Origin: Rotaria socialis
Lineage: Eukaryota; Rotifera; Eurotatoria; Philodinida; Philodinidae
NCBI GenBank assembly: GCA_905331475.1
Contig: CAJNYU010003734.1
Coordinates: 236,631-300,630, forward strand
Direction: 5' to 3'
Length of the DNA stretch: 64,000 bases
The translations under genes and the position numbers were made by a program. Of the stretch, positions 36,532 through 49,400 are shown piece after piece. The notes under the pieces were generated by a model. It was not told where the DNA came from, did not search any database, and worked only from the letters and a program-made list of their open reading frames with translations. Each line of letters starts with the position of its first letter. Position 1 is the first letter of the stretch.

Positions 36532-38546
36532 CTATGAATGAAAATATCAGCTCTAATGTATTTAATAATCTTACCGATTTATGATCAATCCAGAATGAGA
36601 CAAATGAAAGAATTACAATGAGCATTGATGGAATATAAACTTGAACTATATTAAATGATTTTCTTATGTTTTTTCTTCTTCTTCTCGTCAAATAATAAGC
36701 ACGATTAAACTCACCGAGATAATAACCAAATAGACGCTTTAAATGAAGCACAACAAGAAGGCATGTAAAACTGCCTAGAATATTAATCGTTCGAAGAAAA
36801 CAAAGCTACTATATAAGTGATGATAGAAAAAAAAAACTTTCTTCATTGACACATTTCTTTTTGCTGCTCATGTAGATATCAAAGAAAAGGAAACGGAAAT
36901 TATTTATAATCGGAAAAAAAATATTATAAAAAAGATACTGAACAATAAAATGTAAATTAGTGCATGTGTTTAAATATAATCACGGCTGAATAACACAAAA
37001 TACTAGTGCATTAATCATTACATATTGTGTGTTTAAATAGTTGTGCAAGCAAAATGCGCGTGTCTGTGCTAGCTTTACAATTGAAAAAAGCACAAAAAGA
37101 CGTGTGTTTTTTTGTACCTTCAGCTTTTGTTGTTAAAGTAACAATGCAAAGCAAACTTAATAAAGTTCGTGCAGGATGTGATTTATAGTCGACCCAAAAC
37201 GCAACAAATGATAAAGCAACTATCAATGTTGCCGGTAAATACAGTTGTTGGATATATAAATTGACATTTCGTTGAAATGCTAGGTGTACTTCAAGACAAG
37301 TGTACGTGCCTATGAGGGGAGTGAAGGAAAACTTAGTTATCACAAAGTAAGTTAGAATTGGTGCTGTATATTATTAGCAATACAATGAAATTGTGAGAGA
37401 AATGAAGAAAGTTGTTTTTTCTTTCGAAAATTATGAATAACGTAGATATCTAACCTGTTGCTGTTGTTCGATTACAATACCGTGCTTCGTGGTTACTCAA
37501 AACAAAGTCAGGCATTTCAAGGTCTTCATTTACTCTGATAGCACTTATATTTTGGGTTTCATCCCAAAAGAACGCCAAATCAGTTGTACCAAAACCGTCT
37601 AAATCAAGACCAAAATATAAATCAGAAAATAAAACAAAAAAAAAGTAATGTATGGATTAATTAAATGAATACTGTTCTTTCTTTTTTTTTAATTTATTAT
37701 TTGAAAGATTTTTTTTTCATATAAATTCCTGTTTGTTTTTTAGATAGAAAAAAAAAGCTTAAGACGACTTCTCTAGAGAGATTTAACGTACAGCTGCCAA
37801 TGTTGACAACACATGTTTGATTATCAAGTGGAAATTTTTGTAATTTCATTTGGCAATCAAGTTTAAGTAGAAGTCTAAACATATAATAAATATATGAAAT
37901 AATAATTTATGCTGGATTTTTCGTTAAATAATAATCAAACCTTTGACTGTACAGTACTTTTCCATCGAGATGAATACGAATTAATCGATTGGGTACTGTG
38001 ATGTCACTTCGTTTACCTTCTTTAGCATTACGAAAAAAAGAATCAGGTACCCATATACGATCAATAAGTGAATAGTGCAATGTAATCTGTGGTGATTTTT
38101 TTGCCCAATCTGTTCCTGAATAATTCAATCTTGGATCGTACCATGACTGACGAAAAATCAAATCAGTATTATAATCCTAATCAAAGAAAAGCGACATATA
38201 ATGAATATAATTTGAATAAAACCAGCTGTATTCTCATTAATGAACATGTCTTACCATGTTAACTTCATTGATAGCTGAAATCGTGTTAATATGAATCGTC
38301 ATCGTCACATTGCACGGTTCTGTAATAGAACAGTCTCGTGAAAATAAAGGCTGAAAAATAAAATTCAATGTACTAACTTCGCTGATCAAAAAATGGTCGA
38401 ATTCGCCTATCATAATGGCTTGAATTAATGAGTGTATCAAGAAATTCTTCAACTGTATTTATTGATGCATCATTGTGTAATAAATTTGCACTAGAAATAA
38501 GTGTGAAGATTATTGTTACAATATATAGATCGATGTGTAGACACAT
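35181..38546 (-). CDS. Cys-loop ligand-gated anion channel subunit (glycine/GluCl-like) with alternative M1-M2 cassettes
   Basis: Subunit of a pentameric neurotransmitter-gated chloride-type channel in the plasma membrane. Common exons: 38546-38378, 38334-38255, 38176-37941, 37874-37792, 37598-37455, then cassette A (37309-37118) or B (36774-36715, 36645-36575, 36489-36429), then 36321-36161, 36034-35957, 35682-35395, 35334-35273, 35223-35181. Either form is 1536 nt, 511 residues, all phases consistent. Signal peptide at 1-20. Loop words: [27 protein letters not shown]. Signature Cys loop C169 to C183 (13 between, with FPLDNQ). A second cysteine pair C231-C242 ([11 protein letters not shown]) is typical of GlyR and GluCl. 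M1, PAR-type M2 (anion selective), M3 ([19 protein letters not shown]), a cytoplasmic loop with nine prolines (446-454) and M4 (478-498, [18 protein letters not shown]). The first intron (43 bp) is the least certain join. Ligand cannot be told. Confidence 0.92.
36429..36774 (-). other. alternative cassette B: M1-M2 region, three exons
   Basis: Exons of 60, 71 and 61 nt, total 192, phase 1 in and phase 1 out, so interchangeable with exon A. Encodes [20 protein letters not shown]1 [20 protein letters not shown] and canonical M2 [20 protein letters not shown]. The intron 36646-36714 stays open in frame, which hides it in a simple ORF scan. The intron 36490-36574 carries a (TA)n microsatellite up to its acceptor. 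Confidence 0.85.
36491..36531. repeat. (TA)n microsatellite next to a splice acceptor
   Basis: Nearly pure TA repeat with one GTA interruption, occupying the acceptor half of the intron before the canonical M2 exon of the channel gene. Confidence 0.8.
37118..37309 (-). other. alternative exon A: M1-M2 region, single exon
   Basis: 192 nt, enters in phase 1 (ATAG|GC) and leaves in phase 1 (GAAG|GTACAA). Encodes [20 protein letters not shown], then M1 ([16 protein letters not shown]) and M2 [20 protein letters not shown]. Compared with B, the pore changes at 2' (Leu for Ser), 9' (Val for Leu), 14' (Lys for Gln) and 16' (Glu for Ser). Splices to the M3 exon at 36321. Confidence 0.8.
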
Positions 38547-41500
38547 AGTTTGTTGATAATCACGAAAGAAGATGGATAATACGAATTTGTCGTTATTTGT
38601 CTTTCAGTAGCGATGTATCGCATCGATTAATTTATATATATATATATATATATATATTTACATAAAAGTGCGCACAGGAAGGCCAAAAAATTCTTAACAC
38701 GATATAACAAGCACATACATCTTTTAATAAGGAATCAGTTGCGGCGAATGCTGACGGTATATTGATGCCGACATGTTGACATTTTGCACCAAAAAGGATA
38801 AATAAACACTTATCAACCGTATATTAATAAGAAAATTAATTTATTATGCGAGATGTTACGGTTTACTGCTTGGTATGATACGTCTTTGTTAAAGAGGTGC
38901 TCGTGCACAAAGAATCAACTTTTATCTGACTGCTTGACTGACACTTCGTTGTAGCAATGATGAGCCCGTGTGTATTCTCAATGAAGACACACAAAATGCA
39001 GAGATTTACAACAGCAATAATGATGAAGACATACAACCGACAAGAAGTAAAGACGAAAGATAGAGAAAAGTGTCAAAGAGAAAGATAGCGAGAAGTAGAG
39101 AGGGGGCAAACGGAAAGCACAGAGAGAGAGAGAGAGAGTAAGCGAGAAAGAGTATAACAGGAAAACGCAGAGAAAAGAACTAGTCGACGAAGGAAGAGTA
39201 GTTCGTCATGCCGTCGAAAGGAAATATTAATACAAGAAGCGCGTTCTTAGCTTTCAAAAAAATAACAATAAAAACAAAAATTAATTAACTATCAGATTAA
39301 CTCTCAAATCCGGATGTACAAAAAAACACATTTTCATTTAGAATATATATACAAGAAAACAAATTTGTCTTCGTATAATGCTTGGTCTTTTCTAATGAGA
39401 TTTTCCTATGTAACTACAATCGAACGCTCTCAATGCGTATTTATCGCTAGTAAAGATCCAAAATTAAACATATAATTATCATCAATAGAAGCGCCATTAT
39501 ATTGATGATCATCCGGCGTTGTCTTTCTCGGAAATAATTAGATACCCTATCGGTAAAGTATAAAGCTAATCTTAAGCTTAAATCCTATATTGATGATAGG
39601 TTTGATACAATATATTTCCGTTGTTTCAATTAACTCAGTGAATAAGACGCTTAACATGTGCTGTTAGTTTGTTGATTACTTGCCAATTCATCTGCGCTCT
39701 TGTTTTCTCTCGCTCATTGACGAAACAATCAGAATTCTAGAAACTTTTTATTATAACAGCAATCAATGCAGTAACAATCTTCAACTTGACGTACTATATA
39801 ATTTCTCTATACATTTTCTAGCTACTTTCTTTTCTATGTGTCTGAATTGACTTTTCCATCATTTGTCAAGAGCGTATGAGCGAACACGACATAAAAATAT
39901 AGAGAACGACTTAGGACTTATTTATTAGACTTGTGATAGTTTCAATTAACAACACTCAACGAATGTTTATATCTATACAAACTAAGATATTGAATAAAAG
40001 ATGCATTTTTTTTCTTGCTGCTGCTTGAAGCGATCTTATGTACAGTAAACGTGCATATGTGTAATTCAACATTTTTTTGAAGACTAAAAAATACTATAAT
40101 AATGATTGTTATGGTAGTAAAAACAATAGCAAGTGGTTCCCCATGGCGAGGTGCTTTTTTCATGTTATGCGAAGAGAAATCCTTGTTGGATTAAATTTTC
40201 TCTGGTAATGGTCAAGGACTAAATGTATTCGTTAACATATTTATGTACACACATATATATGTATATATAATAGATTTTCTATTATGTAAAAACGCATGAA
40301 ATCAGTCTATAGTATTTAGACATGAAATATATTCTGAATGATGATAGATATAGCTATAGTGAGTTCATTAGTCGTTTTCAAGCGGCTCTGCATCATACAC
40401 TCATGAGTCAAGGATACGCAGCTTTTTCTTTCGAATGATTTTTTCGTAGAACTTCCGCTTTAGTTCTGCTTTTTCATTGTTGCCGTTATTTGCCAAGCAA
40501 TTGATGGCGATACTAGACTTAATTATCAAGAAAATGTTCAAATGAAAAGAAAAAACTGAAAACGTAACACTTGACAAAATTTCAAATGGATACGGTAGAG
40601 AAAACAAAATATTCAAGGACCCACCCGATCGAACCATTATTGATCAAGTTCTTCTTAATTGTCAACTGTTCTTCGCAAAATAATGGATATTGAAAGAATA
40701 GTGCGTGAAAAATAAGCCCGATGATAATATTTGTTTGAGTCATCAATGAGACCAACGCACGTTCCAAAGCATGATCATATACTAGGATAGATAATAATCA
40801 CTCTGCAATCAATGCTAATCTTTTGTTCACGGCGTCATTTCTTCACATCAGCTTTTTTTCTTGTTTCTATTCTTATTTACTGAGGTATGTGTCTTATGTT
40901 ACAACTCGTGTCCTGCAGTTAGCTGTTCACAGCATCACATACTCGATGAAGAGATTTTAAGACGTTGTCTATTGATCGGAACCTTGCCTCTGCTCTCTTC
41001 CATTCTTTTTCTACTGTCATCTTTCTCGTACTCCCTCTCTGTCTTTCTCTTTCGACATGCTCGCTCGTCACGCTCTAAACCAATTTGCATCAACACTATT
41101 AGATTCTCAGAACGCAACAACCACAGCAAATGATTACGTTACTTTATCGACATCTATTTATAGTGCTCACTTTTTTCTTCTTACTTTCACAGTTTGGGAT
41201 CCACATTATTCTCACTTAAATCGAGAAAGAACAAAGAACTACAGGCTCAACACACATACTTTTAATGAATAGAAACGACGGCAACGTTGACAAGAGGGCG
41301 TGAATGAATGTAATAATCACCTGTAGAGATTGAGAGGCTCATAAAAACCATGATCATCAGCATCAACATCTTTCTACTTTGTTAGTCTGTTAGGGCAAAT
41401 CTATTTTGCGCATCTCTCTTCTAGCATAATAATTAGAAATAAGGTATCCAAGGCATATCAAACAAATCTTATTTATAATATCGTGTTATACATCGATTGT

Positions 41501-42930
41501 TAGTATTGTTACTATTACTATTGATGTTGACTGGAACGGATCAGTAGTGAAAGTGACAATTCCCTCAGTTCCTGCTTGCTTGTTTGTTGGTCTCCCTCTT
41601 GGATTCTTTAGTATTATAATTCAATTGTGTCCTTATTCGTTTGTTCGTGATATTATTGTAATCAGTAGGCACGTTCTAAATGCTTCTAGAATGTCTCTGT
41701 CTCTTTCAATGTTTGTCTCTTGATAATTGTCGTATGTTCGCCTATCTTATCATGGATGATACAGTGTTCGGCTCTTACACTAATTAGCACAAGAATATGT
41801 ACACATACTAAATAGCCGTAATTGAGTCAATCATAATGAAACCGGAATATATGAATACTAGCGATATGAAATGAACATGACGAGAATTTATCATTGAATT
41901 TGTTGCGCATCTCTCGGGTCATAGTTTCTTTGATGAAATGAATGATGAATAGCAAAAAAAAACAGGCCCATCTCGACGAAGATATATATATATTTAAGAC
42001 AGTCTTTTAAAAAATTGGAAGAAAAAAGATATAGCTGTGGTCTGTTAATGCTTTTACGAGCACATTGAACAAGAAAACGCAGCAATTTCAACCAACTGTA
42101 AGTATGATAGGGATCGCTATTTACTTTTCTTCTAATAATAATGATATTATCTCGGCATTCAATGCGCGTATGCTTCGCAACTAGTTCAACCAATCTGTAT
42201 TTAATTGCTAGATTGTAAAATAAGCAAAGAATTGGTTCCCGTTATTGCGTTTTCAAGTTAAATTATGTTGTATTTTCTTTTAATAATGATTTGAGAAGAA
42301 TCAAGGTAAAAAAAGTAATAAGTAATGTATGGAATCGTAGTGCACATCCGGGTTGCATGCATCAAAAGCTTCTCGTAATGATGTTGTCTATGTATATATT
42401 ATCTTTAGGTTTTCTTTGTCTTTCAACAATAATTGTTTCCAGTAGTAGAACGATCTCTACTTTATTCATCATACATTGTATCTATTACTTTAACTTTACT
42501 CAATAATTGATCGGATAACTAATCGATATGTTTCTCAACTAATTCAAGAGAGAAAACAATAACTGCTAATTTTATCATAGACTTAAGTATTAATAATAAT
42601 GAATTTTTACAAACAAGAAAATAAACGAAGTTAAACTAGAGATATCTTAAATGAAAGCAAAAAATAAATAAAATCCTTTAGTTTTGTTGTTTCTAGTTAG
42701 TTTTCCACAGTTTCTCTGTTTCTATTTCTTATCGTGTTTGTTATGATAAGATTTAAATAAGGTTCGCGGCAATATCATTATCAACAACACGAACATCATT
42801 AGTTCTCATGCGCATGCCAACCATGATTTTCTTTTCTATATTAGTCTAATAAACTTTGAAGTTCAGAGAAGAACGATAGCAGTAGGAGTGTAAAAACTAA
42901 CTAGAAAATAAATCAAAATAAGCAACATAC
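38547..42930. other. gene-free stretch, 4.4 kb, upstream of the channel gene
   Basis: Contains (TA)n at 38632-38657 and a purine-rich block with (GA)n at 39121-39138. A 90-codon + frame at 40861-41133 is low-complexity Leu/Ser without motif. Likely holds the promoter of the receptor; no core element identified. Confidence 0.5.
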
Positions 42931-43115
42931 CAGTTGCCGTTTGTTGAACGTCCTGTGTCAATCATTTTTTGCCACAATCGATGATTTGGATGACCGTCTT
43001 GTAAATCAATGACTTCGGTTGCTACAGTAGTTGCAGTAACTGTGTGTACAGCAAATATGAAGATTTGATTTTGGATCCAAATTAAGTGAACTAAGAGTAG
43101 TAGTTTGAGACACAT
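42931..43115 (-). CDS. possible orphan first exon encoding a signal peptide
   Basis: The frame starts MCLKLLLLVHLIWIQNQIFI, a good signal peptide, then has a polar segment (EVIDLQDGHPNHRLWQKMID) and reaches a donor GTATGT after 61 codons plus 2 nt. No downstream exon of matching phase was found, and its phase does not fit the receptor's second exon. Read through the donor it would stop after 72 residues. It could be a secreted peptide or the first exon of an unassembled gene. Confidence 0.3.
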
Positions 43116-46100
43116 GGCACATTACGAAATAAATCGAGACTGACTATGTGTCAGCCCGGAGATGAATCATTCATCCGTATCATTGACTTTGTTCGTTCAT
43201 CTGACTGTAATTTAAATAAATTTTAATGTATAAGTATAATGTCTGTATGTTTGTGCTACAAAGGAAGTGAAAGAGGTGTCGATAGAAATAAGAATGTGGG
43301 AACAAAGAAAGATGAAAAAGAAAAAGAAAAGGGCAGACTCGTTGTCGCAACAATGTATCATGCACTACGTAGTAGCCGATTTTCTATTTTGCGTTTTCAT
43401 TTTTGTTGATTTCCACATATTTCTCCCTCCCCCTCTCTCTCTCTCTCTCTCTCTCCTCCCTTTTTTCTCTCATTTTTTTTTCTTTGGGAGTGTCACAAGT
43501 CATGTAGCAAGAAGAAAAGATCTTTTTTCCTCTCCCATGAACGAGAGTAATCATAATAATGGATACATAGTGATGATGAAGATGAGAGGGGGAACTGATC
43601 TTCCTTTCCCATTCTATTTATTGTATCTCTAGATTGCCTTTCTTTCTTTCTTTCTTATAGTGTCATCTTTGACGGTGCTACATAAACGCGTTGATGCGTA
43701 TTCTTTCGGCACGAATTAATAATTTACTAAAAAATTTCACCGGAGATTTTTTATATCGCGATGTCACTATTAAAAATGCACGCGTCGCAGTTATCGCTCT
43801 CGATTGGATTGTAATTTTACCTAGGAGACATATAGAGAAAAAAAGCAGAACTAAAAAGATCATTATTTTTGTAGTATTCGTTTAACTTCCTACGCTTGAA
43901 TGCTTGTTTCTTAACTCTGGGTTGTTTTCTTTTTTTGAAGAATTGCAAATATCTAGTCGATTTTTACGAAATCAATCGTTACATTTGTTTGAAAATGTGA
44001 TGAAAAAAAACCTATTGAAATAATGATAGACGAAGAAGAAGAATAGAAGAATGCGTGAGTATCAAGGAAGCTTTTTCTTGAAAATGAATATAAACAATAT
44101 TATTTTAGTTTTGTTATGACACGAGAGAGACCGGAATCTTTTCAAGTACATGTTTTTTTAAAGAGCAAAACGGCTATCTATCTATTCTAAATGCAATTAA
44201 TAAAATAAAGCAATGATCTTCTTCTCGGTTCATTTATCAATAAAAACAGAAATACGATAAATTAAATCTGTTTTATTTTATACACATGTTCTATAATATA
44301 ATAAATACTACTACAGGACTTCAAATGAACGAACTATTATGTATTCTATTTACAAGATTTCTTAGTCATTATCAAACGATTTGTGCATGATGTCTAAATA
44401 GGAAAAAATTAATTGTAATATACTATATGGTTTCTTTATTTTGTCACAAGTTAGTTATAATCAATAGAACCGAAAATACTTAGTTTTTACAAGGTGAACA
44501 TATCAAATCAATGACACTAATTCAGATAAAATATTACGCAATATTTTAGTATACTGAGACGCTTTAAGTAGTGCTATTCGTTAGAGATGTATGTAAATAA
44601 ACATATATATATGCACGCAAAAGTTACGGTTAAGCAGTGAAGAAAAGTGAGAGAAAAAAAACATAAGAATTATTCTGATCTAATTGGAATACTTTATTTT
44701 TCTAGCCACGAACGACTGAGAGAAGTGTGTTGACGACACGTCACGAAAAGGGCTATGCAATATATAGAGAAAGTCTCACACGAAGTCATAATAAAATTAA
44801 AATTAAGTTACGGTAGCTAAGATGATTGAATGTCGATGGCCTTCATCAATAAATATTGTGTTTAATCGATGAAGCCATTTGCCATTAAGCACGAGTACCA
44901 CAAAAAGAAAAAAAGAGAAATCTTTTTTTTGTGCGGGTCTTACGCCTGTTAGCACAACATTTTGATGGGATAGTCAATCGTTTCTTCCGTTTTTGATAAT
45001 GTCTATTGAATCAAACGGAAATCAACAGTCTCTCACATAAATTCACAATCAATATTGGGCAGAAGAGAAAATTCTAAATTGAAACAGTCCAAGCAATAAA
45101 AGAAAGAAAGCGTCTTAAGTAATTCTTTATTGAACAATTGTTTAGAATTGAATAATTCACATATCATCATTTGCTGTTCTATATTCGAAATCCATTGATT
45201 ATTTTATCATTGTGGCTAAAATAACAATTGGCAACTACATCGAACGACGAATTTTACTATTCTGTCAGTCGATCTCAAGAGAATTCTATATCATATGGCG
45301 TGGCTTAAACCATCAGCTAATGCTTAAATGTATGCAAATATTGTAATGGAAAATAATCTTCTTTTGTTTTGATATTATATAAAAGTGTTTAAATATATTT
45401 CTATCGTTAAGAGTTCTCTTAGATTCTGTAAAATAAATAGTACCAGTCTCATGAATGCGCTGTCGTTTATCAATGTGAACAAGTATTCATCCTATTAGAT
45501 CGGCAATTTTCGCATTCTATCAATATAAAATAGCAAGATAGATGAGCATATTTTGATAGTCTCGGAAAGCGTAATAATAGCAATCTTGCACACGCTCATC
45601 ATATGAAGAAGAAGAAGAAGAAGAAAAAAAAAGAATGAATAGACAATTCGTATTCTCTGTGGAGAAAGTCAATTCTAAATTATATCAATTCTGTTGGCAT
45701 TCAATTATCTACTATTCTTGAGATCAATAGACTTGATTGAAATATTTCATATTTGGATCAATCATTTCCTGTACATACACTATAACGTGTTTGTATCTTC
45801 GATTGAATTGATATAATATAAGAGAAATATGTTACACTAAAGGATAATTATCGAACACTTTTTATCTTATCATTTTCAAAATGAATGAAACTATGTTGCT
45901 AATAATTTTATTAATATAAAATTTGTTATTTTAATTCAACAATATCGATATGATATTCATGATTGACTAATTTTGATAGAGTGAAAATAAAGTTCGTTAA
46001 ATGTAATGAAAGCAACCTATTCATTATTATATTAAAAAATCAAGCGTAGATAATAACAAAAAAAAATTAAAAAGAAACCACTGAGATTGAAATATAGGCA

Positions 46101-46407
46101 ACCAAAGAAAAAAAAATCAAGAACAACGAATTCTTTATCATAAAAGACATAATTCAAGCACACAGAGAACAACTGTAATTTGTTTGTTTTAACGGACATT
46201 ATATTTGATAAAATAAGAGGAAATTGAAAAATTAATTGATCAGCATGCTATATGTATATATCTATATATAGATATAGATATATGCTAACATCCAAACTGA
46301 GAATACGCCTAATTCCGGATTTGTCTAAGCAAAGTTTGCATTTGAAATTGAACGTAATCTCTACTTGGCAGTTAACATATATAAAAACATATACACATAT
46401 ATCACAG
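43116..46407. other. gene-free stretch, 3.3 kb
   Basis: Simple-sequence tracts: (CT)n at about 43433-43455, (TTTC)n at about 43632-43657 and (GAA)n at about 45605-45625. A short palindromic TA/GATA tract lies at about 46251-46283. No exon recognised. Confidence 0.5.
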
Positions 46408-46413
46408 TTTTAT
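46408..46413 (-). promoter_or_regulatory. AATAAA overlapping the PDXDC1 stop codon
   Basis: The - strand reads CCAATAAAACTG, where TAA is the stop and AATAAA spans it. No other AATAAA was seen within several hundred bases downstream. If used, the 3' UTR would be only some tens of bases. Confidence 0.4.
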
Positions 46414-49400
46414 TGGTTATGATTTTGTTCAGAAATATCATCAGTACTGTTTGATGTTGTGCCAGTATTTGTCACAGGCGTAGCTTCTTCACCGTCATTA
46501 TGTGTGAGTGCATGAGGAGATTGCTTTTTAATTTGCATACGGTAAACATACGTATCTTCAGTCGATTCAACACAACCAGAATTCAAATCAAATGATCGAC
46601 CTTTCGTAGTTAATGATGTGGCTGCTGGAGGTGGACTCCACCATGATATAATATCTAATTGAGTAAGCAGAACATAAATTAACATATCAATTCATTTTTC
46701 ATGTTTATTTCCTTACTTGAAATGACTGGTAATTGTCTTAAAAGACCTTCTTGTGCAAGTATCTGCTGATTTTCATTTTCTAAATCTTTTTGAACCTTTT
46801 CAATGCCAATTTTGATTTTTTCGGCCATATCTTCAACATATTTTAATGACGTTTCCGTTTCTTTACCACTATCTGCTATCTTTTGTAATAATACATCGAG
46901 ATCATCGCATTTTCTAATCATTCCTAAACGTAAATAAAACATTGAATCATGTTCATTTGTTCCACCGCCCAATGAAAATGCCGAATCATTGACTTGTAGT
47001 TTTCTTGCTAATTCAGCTTGAATTGTATTTATATCATACGTTGATAATTCGGATTGTTCCTGCATATTAATATGACTCGGTATATAACGAATCGCTCCAA
47101 TACCTGCCCAATTAGGTACTGAAATAGAAACTATATTTTCATAGTTCGCTACACTTGATGGAAGTCGTACGCGTGCAGCCATAGTAGCAAGAAGAATATC
47201 ACTGTAATGTTGCATATCATCTGTAAAAGCTTGAACATCGAGAACATCGATAATATCTACTAAGTGTTCTAACGGAGCAAATCGAATAGCATGGGCTGGC
47301 GTTCGTTCTGCACTGTTATCAACTGGCTTTAACATTTGAAAATGAATACCTTTAAGTAATTCTAGATTCATTTTTGGATATTGTTGAGAGAGTTTATCGA
47401 ATAACCAAAGATTAAGAAGATCAATATAATTATATAAAGCATCGAAGTCTCCAATCTAAATAATTGCTCGAATAAAATATGAACAAATTTAATCTGAATA
47501 ATTTAATTTAGCAATTCGAATTGAATACTATGTTAGATAGAGTTGTATCTATGAATTTAAATTATTCTGTCGAATTTTGTTAAAGCAAAATATTTTATCC
47601 ATAATCTATTGGTGATTCATGAATTCAACATAGCTAAAAGTTATCTTTTAGTTGTTACATTTAGAGAGATAATGTTTTCCTATCGATTTATAAAGAATTC
47701 ATTTATCTCGAATAAAAAGCATGATTACATCATCAAGGTCTGCTATCACCTTTTCTATTTCAGATATTTATGAGTGTAAATGATAGTTAACTTCAGAAAC
47801 TGGCCCAATTTCATAGCGCACAGAATCATCCGCTCAAATACAATATCAGTTGTTAAATGTCGTATCTCATAGCGCATCAACCTATATTCTTTGCTTCCCA
47901 ATAGTGAAAATTTATTTTTCTTTAAAATATTTTCAACTAAAAAATCAGACATGTTCAAACATGTCTGTTCCTGTTATACATTGAATCATACACAAACAGT
48001 ATTTACCGATTTGTGTCGAGTAGCCTATTGATTTTTTTTTCTATGTTTGGCACATACTTTAATATACATATAGACATAAGATCAAATAGTTTTAGACATT
48101 GTAGATTATCGACAAACGAAATAATTTTAGTCGTCGAATGAGGAATATAAATAAACATTTTCAAATGCATTTTCGTTTCTTTTTTCTAGTGAACAAAACT
48201 AATGAAAAAGTAAACAAAATTGATTTCTGTTGAATAAATGCTGGAGTCGATATATTTTAGAGGACAAAAAAGTCAAATGGAGTTTATGCATGATAGCTGA
48301 AGATTCTCTTGACCCTAAAGTTGAGTCTTTTCAAAATTCAACCAACAAGTTACATAACCAAAATGGCATAAAAAGTAGAATACAATTCATAAAACAGCAG
48401 AGCAAAAAGCTAAAATTCAATCAAAGTTGACCTTGACAATATTTTTTAATTTTTTGTTTTATTCACTATTGACAAATTCATTTTTAACCATTCGTATATC
48501 AATACATAGAAAAATGTTTGTTCTAATACAGAAACTAAAATATACTTATATTCAATGAACAATATTTTCTCCTGTCCAATAGATTCCTACTAATCGATTA
48601 GAATTCGCTGATTTTTAACACGAATTAAACTGTCTATTTCTATTTTCAATAAAATCTATCTGATTAGAGTAAAAAGTTTTTGAGAATTCCTCATTTTAAA
48701 ACTATGAATGTCTTCCATAGAGAACGCATACGATAAATAATATCAAACAATAAACTTCCGCTATACAGTGAAATCATAAGAAAAGTATTTCTAATTGATA
48801 GAAAAAAATCGTGGAATAGTCGAATATCATTGGTATTTATATTAAGAGAATTCTCAGTTTCTAAGTAAATTATCAATTAATTAAATATTTCATTAGAAGC
48901 GATATTGATCCCATCTTAATTTATATTATACCAGATATTAATTTTCTCAAGTTTTATCCGTAAAAATAGTTTCAGAAGTCTATCGCTCTTGCATATATGT
49001 AACTAGTTATATAGATATATTAATTAAATGTTTCTAAAGAATAAAAAGAAGCAAAATATACATACGTTTGGTACATCAGTAGTTTGAAAACGAAAAATAA
49101 CCATAGTTTTTGGTAATGGTTCATCGGATACATCACCTGAACAAATACGTTTATAAGTAAAAACTCCTTGATTATCATCATCAGTCAATATTTTTAATGT
49201 TTTAATCTTTTTTAAATTTTTCATCAAAATATTTGATAACTCAAATGAACGTTTCATATGATGAAGAACATCATTGTTTGAACACCGCTGACTAATAGAC
49301 CATATACTTAAAAAACTAATTGATGGGCTATGTAAAATAACATCATCAAATGAATGAGACATTGATACATTATTAATATTTAAAACTGTTGCTGTTGATG

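Noticed and set aside
36646-36714. Apparent basic insertion (Arg/Lys-rich) within M1 of the channel, read straight through
   Set aside because: It is a 69-bp intron (GTGAGT..ATATAG) that happens to stay open; removing it restores GYYL-VQVYIPS, the family sequence.
40861-41133. 90-codon + strand open frame upstream of the channel gene
   Set aside because: Low-complexity Leu/Ser chain with no motif; the antisense frame is equally open.
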